The notes under the pieces are model-generated. The model was not told where the DNA came from and did not search any database. It was given only the letters and a program-made list of their open reading frames with translations. Below, piece after piece: positions 16,786-26,314 of a stretch of DNA of 64,000 bases (its first letter is position 1; every line of letters begins with the position of its first letter). The stretch is from Chromatiaceae bacterium (GTDB lineage Bacteria; Pseudomonadota; Gammaproteobacteria; Chromatiales; Chromatiaceae): contig JACKML010000008.1 of assembly GCA_024235415.1 (NCBI GenBank), forward strand, positions 62,001 to 126,000, in the 5' to 3' direction. Position numbers and translations under genes: made by a program.

Positions 16786-16952
16786 TCAGCTCCACGGGTG
16801 ATTACCATGAAGCCAATTATTGCTGCTGCCGACGCGATCACTGATCGAATAGCGGCGACGCATCATTCGGTTTTTTCGAGCCTGCAGGAACCCCTCACAA
16901 AGCCACGGCAACGCTCATGTCTTGCGCGAACCAGGCCAGCCCGGCCGTGTAT

Positions 16953-17255
16953 TCAGTCGGTGTCGCGTGCTACTGTGACGATGATTGGATGCGCCTCGTC
17001 GAGCAGAACGAGCATGTCACTTCCGGCCTTGCGGATCTCTTCCAGCGAATCGCGCTGTGCCGCCGACAACGTCTCAAGATCACTCAGCAGCAGTTCGCTG
17101 AAGCCGAGGATCGAGTTCAGCGGTGTGCGCAATGCATGGCTGAGCGCCGCAATTTTCCTGCTCTTTTCTTCGCTCACCCGCAACGCCGCTGCCAGCCGGA
17201 GTTCAAGGTCGCCGTCGCTCAGTTCCGTCACCAGGAAATCGTGCTCATCTACCAT
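16953..17255 (-). CDS. HisKA-only mini histidine kinase (no ATPase domain)
   Basis: The 100-residue protein contains an H-box (KIAALSHALRTPLNSILGFS, phospho-acceptor His near residue 40) and the second dimerisation helix (RDSLEEIRKAGSDMLVLLDEA). It then stops: there are no N, G1 or G2 boxes in any downstream frame before the baeRF gene. The start overlaps the upstream receiver gene by 11 nt, so it is a designed operon member or a truncation fixed in place. It could form heterodimers with the full kinase of the operon or act as a histidine phosphotransfer module. I see no frameshifted remainder. Confidence 0.7.
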   Translation of the reverse strand: MVDEHDFLVTELSDGDLELRLAAALRVSEEKSRKIAALSHALRTPLNSILGFSELLLSDLETLSAAQRDSLEEIRKAGSDMLVLLDEAHPIIVTVARDTD

Positions 17256-17622
17256 AGGACTGCACCAGTTTGAGCAATTCCACCGGGCTGAAGGGTTTGA
17301 CTAGGTAGTGTTCCGCACCCGCCTGCCGGCCGGCGTCCAGATCCGCCTGCTGCGCACGTGCCGAAAGGATGAACACACGGACATGCCGCAGACTGGGGTC
17401 ATTCTTGATCGCACTGCAGACCTGATACCCGTCCATCGACCCGGGCATCATCACGTCGAGCAGGACGAAGTCCGGCAGATGTGACTTCGTCATGCGCAGT
17501 GCGTCATCCCCGTTCTCCGCCTCCAGCAGTTGAAACCCGGCTGTCTTCAGGGTCAGGCGAATGAGTTTTCGCAGTCCCGCGTTGTCATCGACGATCAGTA
17601 CCTTGCGTGCAACCGTATCCAT
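17245..17622 (-). CDS. Single-domain response regulator (CheY-like receiver)
   Basis: The 125-residue stand-alone receiver has the acidic pair in VLIVDDNAGLR, the phospho-acceptor Asp in DFVLLDVMMPGSMDGYQ (residue about 56), Ser in FILSARAQQ and Lys in HYLVKPFSPVELL. It has no output domain. The gene follows the full histidine kinase after 3 bp and overlaps the HisKA-only gene, so it likely receives phosphate from these kinases and passes it to a partner such as the HTH-receiver protein of the same operon. Confidence 0.92.
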   Translation of the reverse strand: MDTVARKVLIVDDNAGLRKLIRLTLKTAGFQLLEAENGDDALRMTKSHLPDFVLLDVMMPGSMDGYQVCSAIKNDPSLRHVRVFILSARAQQADLDAGRQAGAEHYLVKPFSPVELLKLVQSYGR

Positions 17623-17625
17623 GCC

Positions 17626-19764
17626 TCAACCCACCTTGCGTTGTCTTTCTGTCATACCGCCAGCCAACGGGATGACAATGGTCACGGTCGTGCCCCGCCC
17701 CGGCTCACTGTCGATCCCGATATCCCAGCCATGGATACTGATGATTTCCCTGACCAGCGACATCCCCAATCCGGACCCTGGGATGGCACCGGATTTGTCT
17801 GCACGATAGAAGCGTTCGAAAACGTTGGCCACCTGCTCTGGCGTCATGCCCATGCCTTTGTCGGTGATGGCGATGCGTACCGCGTCATCATCCGCAGTAA
17901 CGCTGAAATGAACGTCGCCGCCCTCCGGGGAGTACTTGAAAGCGTTGCTCAACACATTGTTGAGGACCTGCTGCAGCTTCGTCGAATCTGCTGCCACCAC
18001 CGGAAGCATTTCCGGGAGATCGGCAACGATTCTGCGGAGTCCGTCCTCGGGCAGGAAGCCGTCGATGGCATCTTTGAGCAGCGGCCGCAACGGTTGCCGC
18101 CTGATTTCGAAGTCCTTGCCGGAGCGTGCCTCGATGCGTGCCAGATCGAGCAGCTCGTTCAGCATGTCGACCAGGTACGACGCCTGTTTGTGTATGGTCT
18201 CGAGCATATCGCGCCGGGTTTCGGCATCGTGATCAAACTGCAGCAGCAACTCGGCGAAGCCGTAGACACTGGCCAACGGGGTCCGCAGTTCGTGCGCCGC
18301 CGTGGCCAGGAAGTCGCTCTTCATCTGGTCAAGTTCGCGCTGATGGGTGATATCGCGAAAATACATCACCAGCTCCGTGCTGTTGCCGCGATCATCGCGC
18401 AGACTGCGTTCGTTGCAGGACAGCACCCGCGGTTTGGGCATCGTCGTGCGAATCACTCGGTATCCGGGGCTGTCATCGACATCGGTAACTCCGCAGTTCG
18501 TGCGCAGCATCGAAAAAAACTGGTAACGGTGAATTCCGATTACCTGCTCGAGAGTCAAACCGGTCATTGAGCAGAAGGCCGGGTTGACCGAGGTCACGCT
18601 ACCTTCGGCGTCGAAATAGACGAAGCCGTCCGGGCTGAGCTCGAAAACCGTGTCGAGCTGACGCCGCCTTTCATGCACCTGACGCTGCGCCGTCACGCGT
18701 TCGGTGACGTCACGCTGATTCCACAGATGGGCGTAGCACTCGCCATGAGCAATCAGCGGGGTGTAATCGGTCTCGACAAAGCGGCCGTCGCCCAGCTCGA
18801 ACAGTACGTTCTTCACCGGCTCCCCTTGACTGAGGATCGCTTCCAGCTGGTACCGCACCGCCCTTGGATGCGCGTAGTGGTCGATCACTGCATCCACCAC
18901 CTGACTGAAGGGTCGACCCTTGAGATCACCGACCATCGGCGGCACCGCGAACAGCGACGTGAACCCGGCGTTCGCGTGCAGCACCAAGCCGTCCTTATCG
19001 ACCATCAGGACTCCACTCTGCAGGTTGTCCACCAGCCCTGTCAGCAGGTCGCTGGTCGCCTGCAGGTCGTGGCGTTGCTCAGCGTTCTCATCCATCAATC
19101 GGGCCAGTCCTGTCGACATGCTGTTGAATGCCTTTACTGCCTGCGCAATCTCATCTTTGCCGCGGGCACGCACCTGGTAGCCGAATCGCCCCTCTGCAAC
19201 CGCCTTGGTACCCTGGATCAATGAGCGCAACTGCGTCGTCAGTAGCGACCCGAGCGCCAGGGAAAACAGCGCTGACAGCACCAGCTCGGAAAGTGCGATA
19301 CCGCTGAAATTGCGCGTCGCCCGTTGCAGCTCACGCTGCAGGTGCGCGATTTCCAGACCTATCTCCACGCGCCCGTAGGTCTGATCCCCGATGCGAATGA
19401 CCGCCGCGGCGTCGTAGACACCGTCCTGCACCGTACTGAATCCGGTGTCGGCAACGAACGTGCGCTGCAGCGCGGCAGGATCGCCGTCCTGTGCCAGCGT
19501 CAGCTCTTTGTTGCTCACGCGCGCATAGACCAGACCAGGATTCTGCAACACCTCGCCGACGAAGCTCTCCAGAGATGCCAGGTCTGACGCCAGCACGGCG
19601 TCTGCGGTCGTCGTCGCAAACAGGGTCGCGGTAGTGAGAGCGCGCTGTTTCAACTGTTCCTCGCCGATATGCCGCAACTCGTGCAGGCTGCTGAGCACCA
19701 GGATCAGCAACAGGGCTGCCTCGATCAGCGCGATGCCCAGGACGGTTTTCAGGCGAAAAGACAT
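17626..19764 (-). CDS. Membrane sensor histidine kinase with HAMP and PAS domains
   Basis: The 712-residue protein has an N-terminal membrane helix (residues about 7-27) and a periplasmic domain of about 130 residues. A second helix (about 160-182), HAMP, a PAS domain near 255 and a second PAS near 375 (LDTVFELSPDGFVYFDAEGS) follow. HisKA has its His in ATAAHELRTPLASV near 500. HATPase carries LNNVLSNAFKYS, DKGMGMT and GSGLGMSLV. All catalytic boxes are intact. The gene directly upstream encodes a PhnD-like periplasmic binding protein, so the periplasmic domain probably reads the ligand-bound state of that protein, as in TorT-TorS type systems. This coupling is inferred. Confidence 0.9.
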   Translation of the reverse strand: MSFRLKTVLGIALIEAALLLILVLSSLHELRHIGEEQLKQRALTTATLFATTTADAVLASDLASLESFVGEVLQNPGLVYARVSNKELTLAQDGDPAALQRTFVADTGFSTVQDGVYDAAAVIRIGDQTYGRVEIGLEIAHLQRELQRATRNFSGIALSELVLSALFSLALGSLLTTQLRSLIQGTKAVAEGRFGYQVRARGKDEIAQAVKAFNSMSTGLARLMDENAEQRHDLQATSDLLTGLVDNLQSGVLMVDKDGLVLHANAGFTSLFAVPPMVGDLKGRPFSQVVDAVIDHYAHPRAVRYQLEAILSQGEPVKNVLFELGDGRFVETDYTPLIAHGECYAHLWNQRDVTERVTAQRQVHERRRQLDTVFELSPDGFVYFDAEGSVTSVNPAFCSMTGLTLEQVIGIHRYQFFSMLRTNCGVTDVDDSPGYRVIRTTMPKPRVLSCNERSLRDDRGNSTELVMYFRDITHQRELDQMKSDFLATAAHELRTPLASVYGFAELLLQFDHDAETRRDMLETIHKQASYLVDMLNELLDLARIEARSGKDFEIRRQPLRPLLKDAIDGFLPEDGLRRIVADLPEMLPVVAADSTKLQQVLNNVLSNAFKYSPEGGDVHFSVTADDDAVRIAITDKGMGMTPEQVANVFERFYRADKSGAIPGSGLGMSLVREIISIHGWDIGIDSEPGRGTTVTIVIPLAGGMTERQRKVG

Positions 19765-19773
19765 TCTGATTCC

Positions 19774-20604
19774 CTACTTCAACATGTCCGCCAGCAGATC
19801 GATCTGCAGTGCACGGACATCATCCCAGTCCGTATCGGCCGCCTTCTCCACCCCCTTGAACTTGATTGCCGCGAGCAGCGACCGGCCCTCCGGGGAGTCA
19901 TTCATGCCCAGCAGCGCCTGTTGCACCCTGGCAAACGTATCCGCATCCATCGCCGGGTGCGCAGCGATCGCGTGCGGGGTGTAACCCTTGGTGGTCCACA
20001 GCACACGCAGCTGCTCGCGCACCTCTGGCGCCACGTTGTCAAACGTGCGCTGGATACCACCACCCGCTGGGAACAGCCCCTTGGCGACGCTGCGATACAC
20101 CGAATCATGGGACGAGACGTACATCGGCTCGAAATGCACGCCTTGCTGGTTAAGTTCGGAGCGTGGCAAAACGCTGGCCGCAAATGCTGCAGGTGCGGGA
20201 AATGCCAGTTTGCTGCCATCCAGTTCAACGAGCGAGGTCAGCGGACTGTCCTTGCGCACGACAATAATGCCCTTGATGCGTTTTTCCGACTGGCGTGCCA
20301 TTGCACGGTAGCCGGGCCTCTGGTTGAACACCGTGAAGTGGTAGGGATTCATGTAGGCGATGTCGTATTCGCCCGCCAGCACACGTCTTTCGAAGGTGGG
20401 TATATCCGGTGCGGTCTGGAACACGATGTCGTATCCGCTGGCCTCGCTCAGGTGCTTGAGGATCGGACCCCACAGCGTGGCGAGCTTACTCGCTGCCTGC
20501 TGCGGCACTATGCCGAATGTGAGTGTCTTCTGTGCGCCGATGCCAACACTGCTGGCAGACATCACGACGGTCGCCAGTACAAATCCCAGGAGGTGATTCT
20601 TCAT
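19774..20604 (-). CDS. PhnD-like periplasmic phosphate/phosphonate-type binding protein
   Basis: The 276-residue protein has a signal peptide (hydrophobic core LLGFVLATVVMSASSVGIGA). The PhnD-family fold follows: LTFGIVPQQAASKLATLWGP, the hinge region EYDIAYMNPYHFTVF, and IIVVRKDSPLTSL. No ABC permease or ATPase genes are near. Lying 10 bp before a histidine kinase gene, it is more likely a sensory ligand-binding component than part of a transporter. The family binds phosphonates, phosphite and other oxyanions; the ligand here is unknown. Confidence 0.85.
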   Translation of the reverse strand: MKNHLLGFVLATVVMSASSVGIGAQKTLTFGIVPQQAASKLATLWGPILKHLSEASGYDIVFQTAPDIPTFERRVLAGEYDIAYMNPYHFTVFNQRPGYRAMARQSEKRIKGIIVVRKDSPLTSLVELDGSKLAFPAPAAFAASVLPRSELNQQGVHFEPMYVSSHDSVYRSVAKGLFPAGGGIQRTFDNVAPEVREQLRVLWTTKGYTPHAIAAHPAMDADTFARVQQALLGMNDSPEGRSLLAAIKFKGVEKAADTDWDDVRALQIDLLADMLK

Positions 20605-20625
20605 TCGTTTCTCCGGTTGAAAAAG

Positions 20626-21681
20626 TTATTCAATGAGCGCAGGCGCCGCCTGCATGCCCATCAACGCCTCGATTTCCTCGGCGAATCGCGTGAACTGGGC
20701 CTGATCGGCATCGCAACCCGCGCGCTGAGGCGGCGCGAGCGGCACCTGCAGCACCAGGTCGGCGACCTCCCCACCGCCCCCCGATACGGCACCGCCGATC
20801 AGCGTGATCGCCCAGCGCGCGATTTCTTTGCCAAGCGATGCGAAAACCGGCGGCTTGACCGTCACGATCGGGGGCGGTTTGGCAGCATCGGCCGGCACCG
20901 CTTCGAAACGGAAATAGAGGAATCCGGAAATGTGGCGCGTGTGGACGACCAACCCGTCTCCACGCTGTGTACGCTGCAGCGCGTCAAGAACGAAACTGCG
21001 CAGCACCTCCTCGATCCAACGCACCGGACCATAGAGGACCGGCAATCCTGCCGTCGCGATCTGCGCCGTAAGCTGGATGCCACGCTGCTGTGCCAACGGC
21101 CGACACGTCGACATTGTTTGTTCAATCAGGTCCCCGGCGTCGATGCGTGAATCCTCGTTGAGGCTCTCGGGACCCATCTGCTCCAGCAACCCGTGTAGCG
21201 AGGAAAATGCGGCGATTTTTTCGTCGAGGTGCGCCAGGCGCTGCTCGTTCCCGTCGCCAGCCCCGCCAGCCTGTACGGCACGCCGCGCGAGATCCCGTGC
21301 ATGCCCCAGCAGCTCGATGACCGGATCACGCACCTCGCGCGCCAGCACGTCGAGCGCGTGCAGCCTGGCTGCGTGCCGGCTCTGGGCCTTTTCCCCGCCC
21401 ATCGGGGTCGCCAGCATCAGAAGATAGCTGTTCATGCGAAACAGGGTGACGCGCTCCAAACCTGCGCTTTCTGCCGCATCCATGCGCAGCGCGACCGGAA
21501 AAGCGTGCTGCGGCTGCACGGCGGCATCGCGTGCCAGCTCTCCGAGAAGATCGCGCAGACCGGCTGCCCTCGCCAGGCAGTTCAACGCCTGCGGATTGCT
21601 GTTTATCACCGCACCGTCGAAACCGACGACGAACACGGGCTGGTCGATGTGATCGAGGAACTGCAGTGTGGTCTTTTTCAT
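20626..21681 (-). CDS. Degenerate histidine kinase-like protein (PAS plus pseudo-kinase core)
   Basis: The 351-residue soluble protein starts with a PAS-like segment (QFLDHIDQPVFVVGFDGAVI). A HisKA-like helical pair follows in which the H-box position reads VREVRDPVIELLGHA, without the phospho-acceptor His. The ATPase-like part keeps the fold pattern (WIEEVLRSFVLDALQRTQRG), but the N-box Asn residues are replaced and no DxGxG or GxGLG box is visible. It is therefore a probable pseudokinase. It overlaps the HTH-receiver stop by 4 nt and precedes the PhnD-like gene, so it is a genuine member of this signalling operon, perhaps an adaptor or inhibitor. Confidence 0.65.
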   Translation of the reverse strand: MKKTTLQFLDHIDQPVFVVGFDGAVINSNPQALNCLARAAGLRDLLGELARDAAVQPQHAFPVALRMDAAESAGLERVTLFRMNSYLLMLATPMGGEKAQSRHAARLHALDVLAREVRDPVIELLGHARDLARRAVQAGGAGDGNEQRLAHLDEKIAAFSSLHGLLEQMGPESLNEDSRIDAGDLIEQTMSTCRPLAQQRGIQLTAQIATAGLPVLYGPVRWIEEVLRSFVLDALQRTQRGDGLVVHTRHISGFLYFRFEAVPADAAKPPPIVTVKPPVFASLGKEIARWAITLIGGAVSGGGGEVADLVLQVPLAPPQRAGCDADQAQFTRFAEEIEALMGMQAAPALIE

Positions 21682-22325
21682 TTCGCCTCTCCGGCGGCCT
21701 GCGCCAATTGCTTCAGCACGATTTCTTCCAGCTGTTTCAACTGAACCGGTTTGTGCAGGACCGGCACCTCGGCGGGCAATCCCCCGTGCTGGGCGATCTC
21801 GAGATCGCTCAACCCGGTGACGACCAGCAGCAGTGTGTGAGCGAGATCTTCGCGACCAACCAGAGTGCGCACCATCGCGAAACCGTCCATCCCCGGCATC
21901 TGCAGATCAGCGATGACCACAGAAGGATGGTGCTCACCGACCAGCAGCAGTCCCTCAAAGCCGTCGCCCGCGACCAGCAATGGCACGTCCCAGCGGTCAA
22001 AAGCCGCGCGGTAGAGCCTCTGCATCCCGGGATCGTCTTCGACCACGACGACCTGCGGACCAAGTACGCGGCCTCGATCAAGCGACTTTCCTTCGCGTTT
22101 CAGCAGTCCCTCCACCGACGCGCGCGACACGCGGCGATGCCCGCCGGGCGTTTTCCACGCGGCCAGCGCACCGGCCTCGACCCACAACTGCACGGTGCGA
22201 ACGGAAACGCCGAGCACTTGAGCGGCCTGTCGGGTTGTCATTGCGTCCATCGGAGTGCTGAGTCCTGCCTTGCCTGAAGTTTCACTTTTTTCATTATTTG
22301 CATTTTTTTCATTTTTACAAGGCAT
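21678..22325 (-). CDS. Excisionase/MerR-type HTH fused to a response-regulator receiver
   Basis: The 215-residue protein has an N-terminal helix-turn-helix of the excisionase/HTH_17 kind (MTTRQAAQVLGVSVRTVQLW, then GGHRRV), followed by a receiver domain (VVVVEDDPGMQRL, phospho-Asp in SVVIADLQMPGMDGF, Lys in VLHKPVQLKQLEE). The order DNA-binding first, receiver second is the reverse of most response regulators. The first 28 residues are Lys/Asn-rich and coded by A-rich DNA; inner ATGs at 22250 and 22241 are alternative starts. It is the probable transcriptional output of the operon and faces the H-NOX operon across 159 bp. Confidence 0.85.
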   Translation of the reverse strand: MPCKNEKNANNEKSETSGKAGLSTPMDAMTTRQAAQVLGVSVRTVQLWVEAGALAAWKTPGGHRRVSRASVEGLLKREGKSLDRGRVLGPQVVVVEDDPGMQRLYRAAFDRWDVPLLVAGDGFEGLLLVGEHHPSVVIADLQMPGMDGFAMVRTLVGREDLAHTLLLVVTGLSDLEIAQHGGLPAEVPVLHKPVQLKQLEEIVLKQLAQAAGEAK

Positions 22326-22484
22326 CCGGACGATCCTGAGAATCTAGTGATTGTCACCCTGCCGCGGCCCGCGTACCGGGCAATACAGGCATTCAGTTCG
22401 GGCAACGGGTGCCGCTATGCAGATTGCCCGGCCGGACCCGCCGGTGGGACAGCAGTGGATAGAGAAAGGATTGCAGGAGCAGCC

Positions 22485-23030
22485 ATGAAGGGGATCGTAT
22501 TCAGCGAGTTCAACGAGATGGTGGAAGAGATGTTCTCTCCAGCCCTCGCCGACAAGATCATCATGCGCTCGGACCTGGCGTCCGGCGGCGCCTATACCAC
22601 GGTCGGCACCTATGACCACCGCGAGCTGCTGACGCTGGTCGCGTGCCTGAGCGAGGAAACCGGAATCGCGGCCAGCAACCTGGTCAAGACCTTCGGGCGT
22701 CACCTCGCGGCACGTTTCACCGCGCTCTACCCGGCGTTTTTCCAAGGAATCGGCGGTACCCTCGACTTTCTCGAAACCATCGAACAACACGTGCATGTCG
22801 AGGTACGCAAGCTTTACCCGGACGCCGAACTACCCACGTTCAGCACCGAACGCACCGGCGCCGATTCGATGACCATGGTGTACCGTTCGCGCCGCCCGTT
22901 TGCCGACCTCGCAGAAGGCCTGATCGAAGGCTGCGCCAGCCACTTTGCCGAGCGCATCGCCATCGAACGCAGTGACAGCGCAGCGGGTGAGCTGCACAGT
23001 ACCCGCTTCACGCTGTCGCGCATCGACTGA
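22485..23030 (+). CDS. H-NOX heme-based nitric oxide sensor
   Basis: The 181-residue stand-alone H-NOX (HNOB) domain has the proximal heme ligand His near residue 104 in EQHVHVEVRKLYPDAELP. The heme propionate-binding YxSxR motif is YRSRR (Tyr133, Ser135, Arg137). H-NOX proteins bind NO on ferrous heme and control a partner kinase. An AGGAG lies 8 nt before the ATG. The stop shares bases with the start of the hybrid kinase gene (TGATG), the classical hnoX-hnoK arrangement. Confidence 0.95.
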   Translation: MKGIVFSEFNEMVEEMFSPALADKIIMRSDLASGGAYTTVGTYDHRELLTLVACLSEETGIAASNLVKTFGRHLAARFTALYPAFFQGIGGTLDFLETIEQHVHVEVRKLYPDAELPTFSTERTGADSMTMVYRSRRPFADLAEGLIEGCASHFAERIAIERSDSAAGELHSTRFTLSRID

Positions 23031-26000
23031 TGAGTGACGAGCTGGAATTGCTGCAGCGCCGTTTCGAGCGCGAGCGCCGCGCCCGCAAACAGGCGGAGAT
23101 GCTGCTCGAGCAGAAAAGCCTCGAACTGTATCAATCCAACGAACACCTGCGCCTGTTGTCCGACGAGCAGGCGCGCAGCCTGCGCATGCTGCGCAGCACC
23201 GCCGACAGCCTGCTGCGCAGCATCGGCCTGGAACCGATGGACGACGGCGATGCCAGCATGACCGAGGTGCTGCGCGTGGTCTCCGAGATCCTCAAGGACC
23301 GCGAACGCCTGCGCCGCGACGTCGAACACCAGATGTTCGCTCTCAACCAGCATGCGATCGTCAGCATCACCGATGCGGCCGGCAACATCACCTATGCCAA
23401 TGACCGCCTGTGCGAGATCAGCGGCTACCCGCGTGAGGAACTGCTCGGAAAGACCCACAGCATGCTCAGTTCCGGGGTCCATCCGGAGGCGTTCTACGCG
23501 GCGATGTGGAGCTGCATCAACGCCGGTGAGGTCTGGCGTGGTGAGATCTGCAACCGTGCCAAGTACGACAGCCTGTACTGGGTGTCGGCGGCGATCGTGC
23601 CTTTCCTCGATGCCGACGGGAAAGTGGAACAGTTCATCTCCATCAGCACCGACATCACGCTGCAAAAGAGCATGCAGGAGGAGCTGCGGGGCAGCCGGGT
23701 ATTCCTGCAGAGCATGACGGAGTCACTGGGCGAAGGTGTCTATGCCGTCGACAAATGGGGCTACTGCAGCTTCCTCAACCCCGAGGCCGAACGCCTGCTC
23801 GGCTGGTCGCTGATGGACCTGTCGATGACACCACTGCACGAGGCGCTGCAGTTCACCGACCTGGTCGGCAACCCGATGTTCGGCGACAACGACATTATCG
23901 AAGAGGTGTTGCGCGACAAGCGGGAATACCGGTCCGAGTATGACACCTTCATCGCCAAAGACGGTCACCCCTTCCCTATCGCGATCACACTGGTCCCGAT
24001 CATCGAGGACGATGAGGCCGTGGGTGTGGTCGCCGTATTCAAGGACATCACCGAACGCAAACTTGTCGAAGACCGGCTGCGCGAGGCGACCCGTCGCGCC
24101 GAGGACGCGAGTCGAGCCAAGTCCGACTTCCTCGCCAATATGAGCCACGAGATCCGCACCCCGATGAACGCCATCATCGGCATGTCCCATCTCGCGCTGC
24201 AGACCGATTTGAACAGCAAGCAGCGCAACTATATCGAGAAGGTCAACCGCTCGGCCGAGTCGTTGCTGGGGCTGATCAACGACATACTCGATTTCTCCAA
24301 GATCGAGGCCGGCAAGCTCGACATCGACGCAATCAGCTTCAGTCTTCAAAACGTTTTCAACGACCTGTCGAGCGTCCTTGGGTTCAAGGCGGAAGAAAAG
24401 GGTCTGGAACTGCTTTTCGACATCGCCTACGACGTCCCACGTGCGTTGATTGGCGACCCGATGCGGCTGAACCAGGTGTTGCTCAACCTGTGCAACAACG
24501 CGCTCAAGTTCACCAATTCCGGCGAGGTCATCGTTTCGGTCAGCGTCGTGCAGCGTCGGGCGGACGATGTGGTCGTACAGTTCTCCGTACGCGATTCGGG
24601 TATCGGCATCTCGAAAGAGCAGCAGCAAAAGCTTTTTCAGTCGTTCTCCCAGGCCGACGCGACGACCACCCGTCGTTACGGCGGTACCGGGCTCGGACTG
24701 GCGATCAGCAAGCGACTGGTGGAGATGATGGACGGCACCATCTCTGTCGAAAGTGAACCCGGAAAAGGCAGCACCTTCCATGTCCGGCTGCCGTTCACGG
24801 AGGTCGACGATCAATGGCAAGACGAGGAATCACAGACGGCACAGGCAGACCTGCGCGGCATGCGTTGTCTGTTGGTCGACGACAGTTCGAGCGCCAGGGT
24901 GATTTTCGCTTCGATGCTCGAAACCCGTGGCATCCAGGTCGATGCCGTCAAGGATGCATTCGCCGCCACAGCGCGTCTCAGCGACACCGCGACCGACTAC
25001 GACTTCCTCCTGGTCGACTGGCGGATGCCGGGGGTGGACGGCATTGAGTTTCTCGGCGGCCAACGCTCGGTAATGGGTGAACGCCTGCCGCCGGTCATCA
25101 TGACAACAGCCTACGGGCGCGAGGAACTCGCCGAATCACTGCAGACCGGTGGCATCGAGGTCGCGGCGATCCTTGCCAAACCGGTATCGCCATCCGACCT
25201 GCTGGGTGCGGTGAGCGTGGCCACCGGCAGAGGACAGTTACCTCAGCAGTCCGCCGAGGCGCGCACCAGGTCAGCAGCTGACGCCGCTGTCACCGCCCTG
25301 CGCGGCGCACGCATCCTGCTGGTCGAGGACAATGAGTACAACCAGGAACTGGCCACGGCGCTGCTGACTGAGCAGGGCATCCTGGTCGACACCGCCGGCG
25401 ACGGCGAACAGGCGCTGCGCCAACTGCAGAGAAACGACTATGACGGCGTCCTGATGGACTGCCAGATGCCGGTGATGGACGGTTATGACGCCACGCGTGA
25501 GATCCGTGCCCAGTCACGTTTCCAGGAGCTGCCAATCATCGCGATGACCGCCAACGTGCTCAACGACGATATTGTCGAAGCGCTGGCCGCCGGCATGAAT
25601 GACCACATCGCCAAACCGATCAATATCCGCGACATGTTCAGCATCATGGCGAAATGGATCACCCCGGCAAACCCGATCGCAGACCCACCAGCGCCCCGCC
25701 CGTCACAGGGAAACACTCACCGCAGCGCATTCGACGTGCTGAAAAGCATCGATGTCGACAACGGTTTGCGGCGTGTCGGCGGCAATGCAGCAACCTACCT
25801 GAGGTTGCTGCACAAGTTCGCCACCAACCAGGCCGATGCCGTGAGCCGCGCGCACGATGCGCTGCACAACGGCGACAGCGCAGCCGCCAAGCGACTGATG
25901 CACACGCTCAAGGGTACCGCCGGCAGTATCGGTGCCAAGCGCCTGCAACAGCTGGCGGCGGATGCCGAACTGACGCTGCAGCACGCCGTTTCCCCGATGT

Positions 26001-26314
26001 CGGTAGCCAACTGCGACATGCTGCAGCAGGAACTCGACTGCGTGCTCGGCGAACTGGCAGCATTACCCGACAGCCTCGAAGTCCGGCCACCGGCCGCTGA
26101 AGCCTCGACTGCCGATGCCGACAAGCTGATGCTGCGCCTCGTGAACCAGCTGGAGGACTTCGATACCTCTGCCGAGGAAACGATCGAAGACCTGATCGCA
26201 GCCACCACCATATCGGGTCGAAAAGAGGTCTTACTGGAGGCGCGCAAGGCCATCCAGCAATACGACTTCGACGCCGCGAGAGCGGCTATTGAACCGCTGG
26301 AACGGCGCGCATGA
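23030..26314 (+). CDS. H-NOX-associated hybrid histidine kinase (PAS-PAS-HisKA-HATPase-REC-REC-HPt)
   Basis: The 1094-residue cytoplasmic protein has a coiled coil (residues about 1-60) and PAS domains near 105-215 and 230-345. HisKA has its His in LANMSHEIRTPMNAIIG near 375. HATPase carries LLNLCNNALKFT and GGTGLGLAIS. Receiver 1 has Asp in DFLLVDWRMPGVDG near 665. Receiver 2 has Asp in GVLMDCQMPVMDGYD near 808. The HPt domain has its His in LMHTLKGTAGSIGA near 963. No membrane segment is seen. Coupling to H-NOX makes it the NO-responsive kinase; the HPt would pass phosphate to the downstream receivers. It overlaps the next gene by 4 nt. Confidence 0.94.
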   Translation: MSDELELLQRRFERERRARKQAEMLLEQKSLELYQSNEHLRLLSDEQARSLRMLRSTADSLLRSIGLEPMDDGDASMTEVLRVVSEILKDRERLRRDVEHQMFALNQHAIVSITDAAGNITYANDRLCEISGYPREELLGKTHSMLSSGVHPEAFYAAMWSCINAGEVWRGEICNRAKYDSLYWVSAAIVPFLDADGKVEQFISISTDITLQKSMQEELRGSRVFLQSMTESLGEGVYAVDKWGYCSFLNPEAERLLGWSLMDLSMTPLHEALQFTDLVGNPMFGDNDIIEEVLRDKREYRSEYDTFIAKDGHPFPIAITLVPIIEDDEAVGVVAVFKDITERKLVEDRLREATRRAEDASRAKSDFLANMSHEIRTPMNAIIGMSHLALQTDLNSKQRNYIEKVNRSAESLLGLINDILDFSKIEAGKLDIDAISFSLQNVFNDLSSVLGFKAEEKGLELLFDIAYDVPRALIGDPMRLNQVLLNLCNNALKFTNSGEVIVSVSVVQRRADDVVVQFSVRDSGIGISKEQQQKLFQSFSQADATTTRRYGGTGLGLAISKRLVEMMDGTISVESEPGKGSTFHVRLPFTEVDDQWQDEESQTAQADLRGMRCLLVDDSSSARVIFASMLETRGIQVDAVKDAFAATARLSDTATDYDFLLVDWRMPGVDGIEFLGGQRSVMGERLPPVIMTTAYGREELAESLQTGGIEVAAILAKPVSPSDLLGAVSVATGRGQLPQQSAEARTRSAADAAVTALRGARILLVEDNEYNQELATALLTEQGILVDTAGDGEQALRQLQRNDYDGVLMDCQMPVMDGYDATREIRAQSRFQELPIIAMTANVLNDDIVEALAAGMNDHIAKPINIRDMFSIMAKWITPANPIADPPAPRPSQGNTHRSAFDVLKSIDVDNGLRRVGGNAATYLRLLHKFATNQADAVSRAHDALHNGDSAAAKRLMHTLKGTAGSIGAKRLQQLAADAELTLQHAVSPMSVANCDMLQQELDCVLGELAALPDSLEVRPPAAEASTADADKLMLRLVNQLEDFDTSAEETIEDLIAATTISGRKEVLLEARKAIQQYDFDAARAAIEPLERRA

